DNA from: Azohydromonas lata NBRC 102462
GTDB lineage: Bacteria; Pseudomonadota; Gammaproteobacteria; Burkholderiales; Burkholderiaceae_C
DNA: 9,706 nucleotides
Assembly: GCA_945878385.1 (NCBI GenBank)
Contig: CAMCTE010000098.1
Coordinates: 1 to 9,706 of the forward strand
Direction: 5' to 3'
In this document: piece by piece, positions 1 to 6,483 of the stretch
How positions within the stretch are numbered: position 1 is the stretch's first letter
Layout: every line of letters starts with the position of its first letter
Notes under the pieces: generated by a model
Told to the model about the DNA's origin: nothing
Databases searched by the model: none
What the model saw: the letters and a program-made list of their open reading frames with translations, nothing else
Position numbers and translations under genes: made by a program

Positions 1-138
1 GAGGTACTGCCCTTGCGTGAAGCCGAACGATTGGCGCAGATGGGGCGGCACCTCGAAGGTGACGATGACGGCCTCGCTGGTGTCGGGCTCGATGCGGCGC
101 ACGGTGAGGTCGTGGAACAGCGGGGCAGAGGCACTCAT
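1..138 (-). CDS. paaE: PaaE, phenylacetyl-CoA epoxidase reductase subunit (N-terminal part only)
   Basis: Only the first 46 residues are present; the gene continues past the left edge. The start is the ATG at 138-136, which overlaps the paaD stop in an ATGA arrangement. The visible protein begins MSASAPLFHDLTVRRIEPDT and ends FGFTQGQYL, matching the start of the FAD-binding beta-barrel of ferredoxin-NADP-reductase-like proteins, where the F-x-x-G-Q-[YH]-L segment leads to the flavin-binding region. In this family PaaE passes electrons from NADPH through FAD and a C-terminal plant-type [2Fe-2S] domain to the PaaA di-iron centre; those later domains lie outside the window. The upstream sequence has only a weak ribosome binding site, so translation is probably coupled to paaD. 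The identification rests on both sequence and position as the last gene of paaABCDE. Confidence 0.9.
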   Translation of the reverse strand, partial: MSASAPLFHDLTVRRIEPDTSEAVIVTFEVPPHLRQSFGFTQGQYL

Positions 139-728
139 ATCGGCTTGAAGTGTTCGAAGGGTTCGCGGCAGGCGCGGCAGCGGTACAGGGCCTTGCAGGC
201 GGTGGAGCCGAAGGCCGACAGCCGCTCGGTGTCGCGGCTTTCGCAGCGTGGGCAGGCCACGACCTCGCGCCGCACGATGCGGATGGGAACAGCGCCGTCC
301 AAAGCCTGCTGGATGTGGCCGGGGGGCGCTATGCCGTAGGCCTTGAGCTTGGCGCGGCCTTCGGCCGTGATCCAGTCGGTGGTCCAGGCGGGTGCGCGGC
401 GCAGTTCGGTGCGCACCTGCTCGAAACCGGCGGTGTGCAGGGCTTCGCGCACAGCCGCTTCGATGGCCTCGGTGGCGGGGCAGCCCGAATAAGTGGGCGT
501 GAGCCACACGGTGAGTTCACCCTGCGCATGCCGCACCTCGCGCACGATGCCCAGGTCGCACACCGACAGGGCGGGCACCTCGGGGTCGAGCACCTGCTGC
601 AGCACGGCCCAGGCGCGGGTCTCGGGTTCGCCGATGCCGGGCAGGCCCTGGGTGTCGATCACGCCCACGGCATAGCCAGGCCCGCCGAGGTCCAGCGGAA
701 TCACCGGTGTGGCGGGCAACTCCCTCAC
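135..728 (-). CDS. paaD: PaaD, phenylacetyl-CoA epoxidase maturation protein (DUF59/MIP18-like)
   Basis: PaaD belongs to the DUF59/MIP18 family and is thought to help assemble or mature the metal centres of the PaaABCE oxygenase; it is not a catalytic subunit. With the GTG start at 728 the protein has 197 residues. The DUF59 core runs from about residue 38 to 130 and contains DPE-x-P and the conserved TPTYSGCPAT segment (Cys83). The C-terminus has a zinc-ribbon-like set of cysteines (CPRC at 159-162, STACKALYRCRAC at 176-187) and ends EPFEHFKPI, the family signature. The start is uncertain. GTG at 728 overlaps the paaC stop as GTGA, which suits coupling, but gives about 30 residues before the usual family start. 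In-frame GTG codons at 668 and 662 would give a more typical length. The same frame stays open upstream to 986, but that part overlaps paaC and is not counted. Confidence 0.93.
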   Translation of the reverse strand: MRELPATPVIPLDLGGPGYAVGVIDTQGLPGIGEPETRAWAVLQQVLDPEVPALSVCDLGIVREVRHAQGELTVWLTPTYSGCPATEAIEAAVREALHTAGFEQVRTELRRAPAWTTDWITAEGRAKLKAYGIAPPGHIQQALDGAVPIRIVRREVVACPRCESRDTERLSAFGSTACKALYRCRACREPFEHFKPI

Positions 729-1543
729 CAGGCAGCCCCCGGGTGAGCACGCTGCAGGCTCTGCATCTCGGCCAGCAGGTAGCCCATGTGTTCGGAGTGC
801 ACGCCGCGGCGGCCGGTGCTGCGAAACGGCGTGGCCTTGGGCGCTTGCAGCGTGGCTTCGGCCAGCACGGCCTGCACCTCGGTTTCCCAAGCGGTGCGCA
901 ACTCGCTGGCGCGCGGGCCCAGGCCCTTGGCAGCGGCGGCTTCGTCGATGGCGTCGTCTTCGAACAACTCGGGCACAAAGGGCCACAGCCGTTCGAGCGC
1001 GCGCTGCGTACGCGCGTGCGATTCGTCGGTGCCGTCACCCAGGCGCACCACCCAATCGCCGTTGTGCTGCTGGTGGTAGCGGGCTTCCTTCACCGCCTTG
1101 GCGGCGATGGCGGCCAACTCTTCATCTTGGGATTGCGCCAGCTTCGTCCAGGCCTGCTTGAGCCAAGTGGCCACCATCAGGTTGCGCAGCACGGTGAAGG
1201 CGAAGTCGCCCGGGCGGTTGCGGCGGTGGGTGGCGTCCTCGGCGGTGTTGGGCAGTTCGCAAAGCGTGGGGTTGAGAAAGTCGCGCTCCTCGCGCAGATA
1301 GGCCAGTTGGTCTTCGTCGAAGGCCAGGCCGCCGGCGCGGGCGTGCAACTGGCCCGCGTGGGTGAGCAGGGCGCGAGACTGGCCCACCAGGTCGAGTGAC
1401 ATGTTGGTCAGGGCAATGTCTTCTTCAAGTGCCGGCGCATGGCCGCACCATTCGGATAGCCGTTGGGCCAGGATGAGGGCGGTATCCGCCAGGCGCAGCA
1501 CATACTGCACATCGGCCGAGGGCTTGAGGGTGATGGAGGTCAT
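725..1543 (-). CDS. paaC: PaaC, phenylacetyl-CoA epoxidase structural subunit
   Basis: PaaC is the ferritin-like helical partner of PaaA in the bacterial multicomponent oxygenase that turns phenylacetyl-CoA into its ring 1,2-epoxide. In known complexes it has lost the di-iron site and stabilises the catalytic subunit. The protein has 272 residues, slightly longer than the roughly 250 of the E. coli protein. Family-typical stretches are the N-terminal YVLRLADTALILAQRLSEWC, EERDFLNPTLCELPN, EARYHQQHNGDWVVRLGDGT with the following HARTQ, and the C-terminal RRGVHSEHMGYLLAEMQSLQR. The ATG at 1543 lies 18 bases after the paaB stop, with only a weak purine-rich site (AGG) in front. Its TGA overlaps the proposed paaD GTG. 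No disruption or unusual residue is seen. Confidence 0.96.
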   Translation of the reverse strand: MTSITLKPSADVQYVLRLADTALILAQRLSEWCGHAPALEEDIALTNMSLDLVGQSRALLTHAGQLHARAGGLAFDEDQLAYLREERDFLNPTLCELPNTAEDATHRRNRPGDFAFTVLRNLMVATWLKQAWTKLAQSQDEELAAIAAKAVKEARYHQQHNGDWVVRLGDGTDESHARTQRALERLWPFVPELFEDDAIDEAAAAKGLGPRASELRTAWETEVQAVLAEATLQAPKATPFRSTGRRGVHSEHMGYLLAEMQSLQRAHPGAAW

Positions 1544-1561
1544 GGGGTCGCCTGGCAGGCC

Positions 1562-1951
1562 TCACATGTGGTCGACAGAATCGGGCAAGGAGTAGAAGGT
1601 GGGGTGCCGGTACACCTTGTCTTCCATGGGGTCGAAGTACATGTCCTTGTCGCGCGGGTCGCTGGCGGTGATGTCGCTGGCCTTCACCACCCACACGCTG
1701 GAGCCTTCCTGGCGCCGGGTATAGACATCGCGCGCCATCTGCACGGCCATCGGTGCGTCGGGCGCATGCAGGCTGCCGCAGTGCTTGTGGTCCAGGCCGG
1801 CGCGGCTTCTGACGAAGACTTCCCAGAGAGGCCATTCGTTGGCCCCCCGGCTGGCTTCGCCACCCGACCCCCCGTGGGTGTTGGCGCGACCGCCTTGGGA
1901 CGGCCCGGCGCCGGCCGCGCTTGGCTTCGATGGAGACTCATTCGCGCTCAT
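1562..1951 (-). CDS. paaB: PaaB, phenylacetyl-CoA epoxidase subunit, with an unusual N-terminal extension
   Basis: PaaB is the small subunit that bridges PaaAC dimers in the phenylacetyl-CoA epoxidase. The ATG at 1951-1949 overlaps the paaA stop (ATGA) and has a strong AGGAGG site 4 bases upstream inside paaA, so this start is well supported. The protein has 129 residues against about 95 in E. coli. The family core begins near residue 39 (EWPLWEVFVRSRAGLDHKH) and includes CGSLHAPD, ARDVYTRR, WVVKASDI and the C-terminal FDPMEDKVYRHPTFY ending DSVDHM. Residues 1-37 are an extra low-complexity tail rich in Gly, Ser, Ala and Asn, with no counterpart in the E. coli protein. The DNA beneath it is extremely GC-rich and contains imperfect palindromes (see the repeat at 1841-1917). 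A later start is possible in principle, but I see no good alternative start codon close to the core. Confidence 0.95.
   Translation of the reverse strand: MSANESPSKPSAAGAGPSQGGRANTHGGSGGEASRGANEWPLWEVFVRSRAGLDHKHCGSLHAPDAPMAVQMARDVYTRRQEGSSVWVVKASDITASDPRDKDMYFDPMEDKVYRHPTFYSLPDSVDHM
1841..1917 (-). repeat. Possible GC-rich palindromic dispersed repeat read in frame within paaB
   Basis: On the minus strand this stretch opens with GGGCCGTCCCAAGG and closes with GGGGGGCC, with G- and C-runs between. It contains a near-perfect inverted repeat at 1901-1917 (CGGCC, C, GGCGCC, GGCCG) and a second hairpin at 1861-1880 (CACCCGAC paired with GTGGGTG, one bulged base). It encodes the N-terminal tail of PaaB that the family core lacks. 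The style resembles the GC-rich intergenic repeats common in Comamonadaceae chromosomes, as I recall them. That comparison is from memory and only one copy is visible here, so its status as a repeat is unproven. Confidence 0.35.
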
Positions 1952-2949
1952 GCGGCCTCCTGCTTCGTGGCTTGCTTGCGGGCGTGGGCCAGTGCGGCCT
2001 CGCGCACCCAGGCGCCCTCTTCCCAGGCGGTCACGCGGGTGGCCAGGCGCTCTTTGTTGCAGGGGCCGTTGCCGCCCACCACGCTCCAGAACTCGCTCCA
2101 GTCGATGGCACCGAAGTCGTGGTGGCCACGCTCCTCGTTCCACTTCAGGTCAGGGTCGGGGAAAGTGACGCCCAACACCTTGGCCTGTTCGACCGCGGCG
2201 TCGATGAACTTCTGGCGCAGCTCGTCGTTGGACACCCGCTTGATGCCCCAGCGCATGCCCTGCGCGCTGTTGGGGCTGTCGGCGTCGTGCGGGCCGAACA
2301 TCATGATGCTGGGCCACCACCAGCGGTTCACCGCGTCCTGCACCATGGCGCGCTGGCCATCGGTACCCTCGCGCATCATGGTCAACAGGGCGTCGAAGCC
2401 CTGGCGCTGGTGGAAACTTTCCTCGCGGCAGATGCGGATCATGGCCCGCGCGTAGGGGGCGTAGCTGCAGCGGCAGATGGGCACCTGGTTCATGATGGCC
2501 GCACCATCCACCAGCCAGCCGATCACGCCCACATCGGCCCAGGTGAGCGTGGGGTAGTTGAAGATGGAGCTGTACTTGGCCTTGCCGCTGTGCAGGGCTT
2601 GAAGCATCTGGTCGCGGCTGATGCCCAGCGTTTCGGCGGCGGAATACAGGTACAGGCCGTGGCCGGCTTCGTCTTGAATCTTGGCCAGCAGGATGGCCTT
2701 GCGCTTGAGCGTGGGCGCGCGCGTCACCCAATTGCCTTCGGGCAGCATGCCCACGATTTCCGAATGCGCATGCTGGCTGATTTGGCGAATCAGGGTCTTG
2801 CGGTAATCCTCGGGCATCCAGTCCTTGGCCTCGATGAATTCGCCGGCATCGATGCGCTCGTCAAAGCGCTCCTGCAGCACGGCTTCCTCGGCGGTGCGGA
2901 TGGTCTTGCGGGCTTCGGGTGCCTGCGTGTCCATGGATTGGGTGTACAT
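1948..2949 (-). CDS. paaA: PaaA, phenylacetyl-CoA epoxidase catalytic (di-iron) subunit
   Basis: PaaA is the catalytic alpha subunit of the phenylacetyl-CoA 1,2-epoxidase and holds the carboxylate-bridged di-iron centre. The protein has 333 residues; the E. coli protein is a little shorter. Two ExxH iron-binding motifs of the ferritin-like fold are visible: E94-A-G-H97 within AKIQDEAGHGLYLY and E177-S-F-H180 within CREESFHQRQGF. Candidate further ligands are E64 (HSEIVGM) and a residue in the third helix region around W145-D148. The stretch NRWWWPSIMMFGPHDADSPNS and the later HHDFGAIDWSEFWSVVGGNGPCN are family hallmarks. The start at 2949 is chosen because an AAGGAG site lies 5 bases upstream. 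The frame stays open to 3090, but that portion overlaps paaK and has no family similarity. ATG at 2934 is a second possible start. The stop overlaps the paaB start. Confidence 0.97.
   Translation of the reverse strand: MYTQSMDTQAPEARKTIRTAEEAVLQERFDERIDAGEFIEAKDWMPEDYRKTLIRQISQHAHSEIVGMLPEGNWVTRAPTLKRKAILLAKIQDEAGHGLYLYSAAETLGISRDQMLQALHSGKAKYSSIFNYPTLTWADVGVIGWLVDGAAIMNQVPICRCSYAPYARAMIRICREESFHQRQGFDALLTMMREGTDGQRAMVQDAVNRWWWPSIMMFGPHDADSPNSAQGMRWGIKRVSNDELRQKFIDAAVEQAKVLGVTFPDPDLKWNEERGHHDFGAIDWSEFWSVVGGNGPCNKERLATRVTAWEEGAWVREAALAHARKQATKQEAA
1956..1961 (-). promoter_or_regulatory. Strong ribosome binding site of paaB inside the paaA 3' end
   Basis: The minus strand reads AGGAGG, a complete consensus, 4 bases before the paaB ATG at 1951-1949. 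It lies within the last codons of paaA. This fixes the paaB start and so makes the N-terminal extension of PaaB likely to be translated. Confidence 0.85.
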
Positions 2950-2954
2950 GATGA

Positions 2955-2960
2955 CTCCTT
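2955..2960 (-). promoter_or_regulatory. Strong ribosome binding site of paaA
   Basis: The minus strand reads AAGGAG, 5 bases before the paaA ATG at 2949-2947, inside the 14-base gap after the paaK stop codon. It decides the paaA start against the longer frame that runs back into paaK. It may also help the catalytic subunit reach high expression within a long polycistronic message. Confidence 0.85.
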
Positions 2961-2963
2961 GAA

Positions 2964-4283
<1,320 letters not shown>

Positions 4284-4345
4284 GGTCGTTTGTCTCCGAA
4301 TGTGTTCTTTTGCAGGGGCTGACAAGGATGGCCAAAGCGCTGGGC

Positions 4346-4792
4346 TCAGCCCACCAGCGGCTTGCCCTTCATCGTGTAGGAGCGCCCCCGAAACAGCGCC
4401 ACGCGCTGCTGGGCCTGGTTGAGAACCTCCACGTCATACACGCCGGTGCGGCCGGTCTTGCTTTGTTCAATGCACACGGCGCTGAGCACGTCGCCCTTGC
4501 GCGCCGGCGCCACGAAGCTGATGTCAAAACCCGAGGCCACGGATATTTCGTTGTAGGCGTTGCAGGCAAAGGCGAAGGCGCTGTCGGCCAGGGTGGCAAT
4601 GAAACCACCGTGGCAAGTGGCGTGGCCGTTGAGCATCCAGCCTTGCACCGTCATGGTGGCGGTGGCCGAACCGGGGCCGACCTCGCTGATGGCGATGCCC
4701 ATGTGGGCCGTGGCCTGATCGTCGCGCAGCATGGCTTCGCGCACGCGCGCAGCCACGGCCAGGGCTTGTTCGTCGGGGGTTGCAGCAGACAT
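4346..4792 (-). CDS. paaI: PaaI, hotdog-fold phenylacetyl-CoA thioesterase
   Basis: PaaI is a hotdog-fold acyl-CoA thioesterase that hydrolyses phenylacetyl-CoA and ring-hydroxylated phenylacetyl-CoAs. It probably rescues CoA when intermediates pile up. The protein has 148 residues, close to the family length. The active-site segment is complete: NGHATCHGGFIATLADSAFAFACN, with N55, the H61-G62-G63 turn and the catalytic Asp70. SGFDISFVAPARKGD (87-101) and YDVEVLNQ (119-126) are further family positions. The ATG at 4792 has an AAGG 8 bases upstream. The gap from paaG is 34 bases, which supports cotranscription. No defect is seen. Confidence 0.96.
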   Translation of the reverse strand: MSAATPDEQALAVAARVREAMLRDDQATAHMGIAISEVGPGSATATMTVQGWMLNGHATCHGGFIATLADSAFAFACNAYNEISVASGFDISFVAPARKGDVLSAVCIEQSKTGRTGVYDVEVLNQAQQRVALFRGRSYTMKGKPLVG

Positions 4793-4826
4793 CGCGCAGG
4801 CCTTGAGAATTTCAGGGATTCAGGGA

Positions 4827-5627
4827 TTAGCGGTCGGTGAACACCGGCGCGCGCTTGGCCAGAAAGGCCGCCATGCCTTCTTGGCAATCGTGCGCTGTGG
4901 CCAACTCAGACTGCAGCCGCCCCTCTTCGCTGAGCGCGCCCTCCAGGCTCAGCTGCTGAGCCCCGTCAATGGCCAAGCGCGTGGCCACCAGGGCTTTGAC
5001 CGGCATGGCCGCCAGACGCGCGGCCAGGGCCTGCACCGTGGGCATCAAATCGGCCTCAGGCACGCACTGCCAGATGAGGCCCAGTGTTTTGGCCTGTGCG
5101 GCACCCAGCTTGTCGGCCGTCAGCGCCAGGCCGAGCGCCGTGGCGCGGCCCACCAGGCGCGGCAGCAACCAAGTGCCACCGCAATCGGGCACCAGGCCGA
5201 TCTTGGCGAAGGCCTGGATGAACGAGGCCGATTCGGCTGCGATCACGAGGTCGCAACCCAGGGCCAGATTCGCGCCCGCACCTGCGGCCACGCCATTGAC
5301 CGCCGCGATCACCGGAACCGGCATGCGGCTGACCTGCAAGGCCAGGGGCTTGTAGTGTTCGGCCACCAGGTCGCCCACGCCAGGGGCCTGTTCGCCCATC
5401 ACCTCAGCCAAGTCCTGCCCGGCGCAGAAACCGCGGCCTGCACCCGTGAGCACCACGCAGCGCACGCTGGGTGTGGCGGCGGCCTCAGCCAGCGCCGCGC
5501 GCAGCGCCTGGTGCATGGGCACGGTGAAGCTGTTCAGAGCCTGCGGGCGGTTGAGCGTGATGGTGCGCACGGCCCCGTCGTCTTGAACCAGGACAGGGGC
5601 TTCGGCTGCAGCGTTGGCGTGGGTCAT
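4827..5627 (-). CDS. paaG: PaaG, ring-1,2-epoxyphenylacetyl-CoA isomerase
   Basis: PaaG is a crotonase-fold enzyme that isomerises the ring-1,2-epoxide of phenylacetyl-CoA to oxepin-CoA, and in E. coli also acts on a later unsaturated intermediate. The 266-residue protein carries the two oxyanion-hole segments GRGFCAGQDL (64-73) and NGVAAGAGANLALG (111-124), then FAKIGLVPDCGGTWLLPRLVGRA (140-162). Asp148 there matches the catalytic aspartate of E. coli PaaG, which separates it from the Glu-containing hydratase PaaF. The end, FLAKRAPVFTDR, is also PaaG-like. It is the first gene of the minus-strand operon. The ATG at 5627 is the only good start, because the frame further upstream runs through the promoter and antisense to paaY. 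No Shine-Dalgarno is visible: the leader in front is pyrimidine-rich. Confidence 0.95.
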   Translation of the reverse strand: MTHANAAAEAPVLVQDDGAVRTITLNRPQALNSFTVPMHQALRAALAEAAATPSVRCVVLTGAGRGFCAGQDLAEVMGEQAPGVGDLVAEHYKPLALQVSRMPVPVIAAVNGVAAGAGANLALGCDLVIAAESASFIQAFAKIGLVPDCGGTWLLPRLVGRATALGLALTADKLGAAQAKTLGLIWQCVPEADLMPTVQALAARLAAMPVKALVATRLAIDGAQQLSLEGALSEEGRLQSELATAHDCQEGMAAFLAKRAPVFTDR

Positions 5628-5639
5628 GGGGTGTTCGGA

Positions 5640-5687
5640 AAAAGGGCAAAAGGGCAAAAGGGCAAAAGGGCTGAAGGGCTGAAGGGC
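5640..5687. repeat. Octanucleotide tandem repeat in the paaG leader
   Basis: Six head-to-tail 8-bp units are seen on the plus strand: four perfect AAAAGGGC (5640-5671) followed by two TGAAGGGC (5672-5687), then a decayed flank. On the minus strand the predicted paaG message therefore begins with repeated GCCCUUUU and GCCCUUCA units, ending 12 bases before the paaG ATG. Repeats of this kind change copy number by slipped-strand mispairing. Each change here would alter leader length by 8 bases without touching any reading frame. Confidence 0.9.
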
Positions 5688-5713
5688 TTGAGTGGCTGAA
5701 ACAGGGGCGCGGG

Positions 5714-5742
5714 TTGTGCGTGTCAGACCTCTATCGTATAGT
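5714..5742 (+). promoter_or_regulatory. Predicted sigma70 promoter of paaY
   Basis: On the plus strand a -35 TTGTGC (5714-5719, four of six) is followed after 17 bases by a -10 TATAGT (5737-5742, five of six). The start of transcription would fall at about 5749, inside the palindrome at 5745-5758, leaving a leader of roughly 28 bases before paaY. It overlaps the minus-strand -10 element, so the two divergent promoters probably compete as well as share an operator. The call is by eye. Confidence 0.5.
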
Positions 5743-5761
5743 TTACCGACCGGTCGGTCAA
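5733..5761 (-). promoter_or_regulatory. Predicted sigma70 promoter of the paaGIKABCDE operon
   Basis: On the minus strand a -35 TTGACC (5761-5756, five of six matches) is followed after 17 bases by a -10 TACGAT (5738-5733, four of six). Transcription would begin near 5726 and give a leader of about 100 bases holding the octamer repeats. The palindrome at 5745-5758 overlaps the -35 element and the spacer, an ideal place for repression. The call is by eye from consensus only. Confidence 0.55.
5745..5758. promoter_or_regulatory. TetR-type operator palindrome shared by paaG and paaY promoters
   Basis: ACCGACCGGTCGGT is a perfect 14-bp palindrome with the ACCGACCGGTCGGT architecture recognised by many TetR-family repressors. 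In Betaproteobacteria the paa genes are reported to be controlled by a TetR-type repressor, PaaR, that responds to phenylacetyl-CoA and binds a palindrome in paa promoters; the gene for it is not in this window. The site overlaps the -35/spacer of the predicted paaG promoter and the start point of the predicted paaY promoter, so one bound dimer pair could shut both. The palindrome is seen directly; the identity of the repressor is inferred. Confidence 0.8.
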
Positions 5762-5777
5762 TTAATGGATTCTTCCC

Positions 5778-6413
5778 ATGCCCTGCTACTCCCTGGACGG
5801 TCTGAGCCCCGTGGTGCATCCCACGGCCTTCGTGCATCCCAGCGCCGAATTGATCGGCGATGTCTGGGTGGGCGCCCACTGCTACATCGGCCCGCTGGCC
5901 AGCCTGCGGGGTGACTTCGGCCGCATCGTGGTGCGCGAGGGCGCCAATGTGCAGGACACCTGCGTGATGCACGCCTTCCCGGGCAAAGACTGCGTGGTGG
6001 AGGTGGACGGCCACATTGGCCACGGTGCCGTGCTGCATGGCTGCACCGTGGGCCGCAATGCCCTGGTAGGCATGAATGCGGTGGTGATGGACGAAGTGGA
6101 AGTGGGTGAATCCAGCATCGTGGCCGCAGCTGCCTTCGTGCGGGCAGGCCTGAAGGTGCCGCCGCGGTCGCTGTTGGTGGGCTCGCCGGCCAAGGTGGTG
6201 CGCACGCTCAGCGACGACGAGGTGCGTTGGAAATCTCAGGGCACGCAGGTGTACCAGGCGCTGGCCCGCCGCTGCCGCGCCAGCCTGGTGCCGGTGCAGC
6301 CACTGACCGCAGCCGATGAAGGCCGTGCGCGCTTCACTTCGGCGCAACTCACCGCGGGTTCGGGTGAAGCCGAAATGGGGCTCAAACCCCTGGTGGAAGT
6401 GAAGCGGGGTTAG
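5778..6413 (+). CDS. paaY: PaaY, gamma-carbonic-anhydrase-like thioesterase
   Basis: PaaY is a left-handed parallel beta-helix protein of the gamma-carbonic anhydrase superfamily. In E. coli it acts as a thioesterase on the toxic cyclohepta-triene CoA by-product formed when ring cleavage misfires, so its role is protective. The protein has 211 residues (E. coli 196). Hexapeptide-repeat turns run from about residue 12 to 140. Conserved parts are SLRGDFGRIVV (42-52), GANVQDTCVMHAFPG (55-69), GHIGHGAVLHGC (78-89), NALVGMNAVVMD (94-105) and LLVGSPAKVVR (132-142). The likely zinc ligands are His65, His82 and His87. The helical tail extends about 15 residues beyond the E. coli protein. It stands alone, divergent from paaG and convergent with dctM. 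The ATG at 5778 has only a weak GGA 8 bases upstream; the out-of-frame ATG at 5765 was discarded. Confidence 0.94.
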   Translation: MPCYSLDGLSPVVHPTAFVHPSAELIGDVWVGAHCYIGPLASLRGDFGRIVVREGANVQDTCVMHAFPGKDCVVEVDGHIGHGAVLHGCTVGRNALVGMNAVVMDEVEVGESSIVAAAAFVRAGLKVPPRSLLVGSPAKVVRTLSDDEVRWKSQGTQVYQALARRCRASLVPVQPLTAADEGRARFTSAQLTAGSGEAEMGLKPLVEVKRG

Positions 6414-6436
6414 AAGCGAGGTTAGAAGCGGGGCCA
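6401..6436. repeat. 12-bp tandem repeat spanning the paaY stop codon
   Basis: Three direct 12-bp units are seen: GAAGCGGGGTTA (6401-6412), GAAGCGAGGTTA (6413-6424) and GAAGCGGGGCCA (6425-6436). Because the unit is a multiple of three, the paaY frame reads KRG-stop, then KRG-stop again, then KRG without a stop. The duplication therefore supplies a second in-frame TAG 12 bases after the first. Confidence 0.85.
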
Positions 6437-6483
6437 AAAGCTGAGTTGAGCCGGGCAATGGGCGGCCGAACCTGCCACAGGCT
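6414..6483. other. Convergent intergenic region between paaY and dctM
   Basis: This 70-base stretch separates the ends of two convergent genes. Apart from the tandem units it holds a short hairpin at 6469-6483 (AACCTG, CCA, CAGGCT; six pairs including one wobble when read from the dctM side). It lies directly after the dctM stop but lacks a following T-tract. No convincing intrinsic terminator is visible for either gene. Confidence 0.3.

Noticed and set aside
729..986. Upstream continuation of the paaD frame over paaC
   Set aside because: It is Arg-rich shadow of paaC and has no similarity to PaaD, whose recognised core begins well inside the shorter form.
4284..4325. Longer paaK starting at TTG 4325
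   Set aside because: TTG is a rare start, no ribosome site precedes it, and the ATG at 4283 gives the family length with GGAG upstream.
5640..5687. CRISPR-like array at the octamers
   Set aside because: Units are 8 bp and directly abutting with no spacers, so this is a simple tandem repeat.
5765..5914. Short plus-strand frame from the ATG at 5765
   Set aside because: It is out of frame with paaY, ends inside it and has no recognisable product. It may at most compete weakly for initiation.
5628..6458. Upstream continuation of the paaG frame, antisense to paaY
   Set aside because: It would run through the promoter, operator and octamer repeats and gives a His-rich product. The crotonase fold starts at the ATG at 5627.
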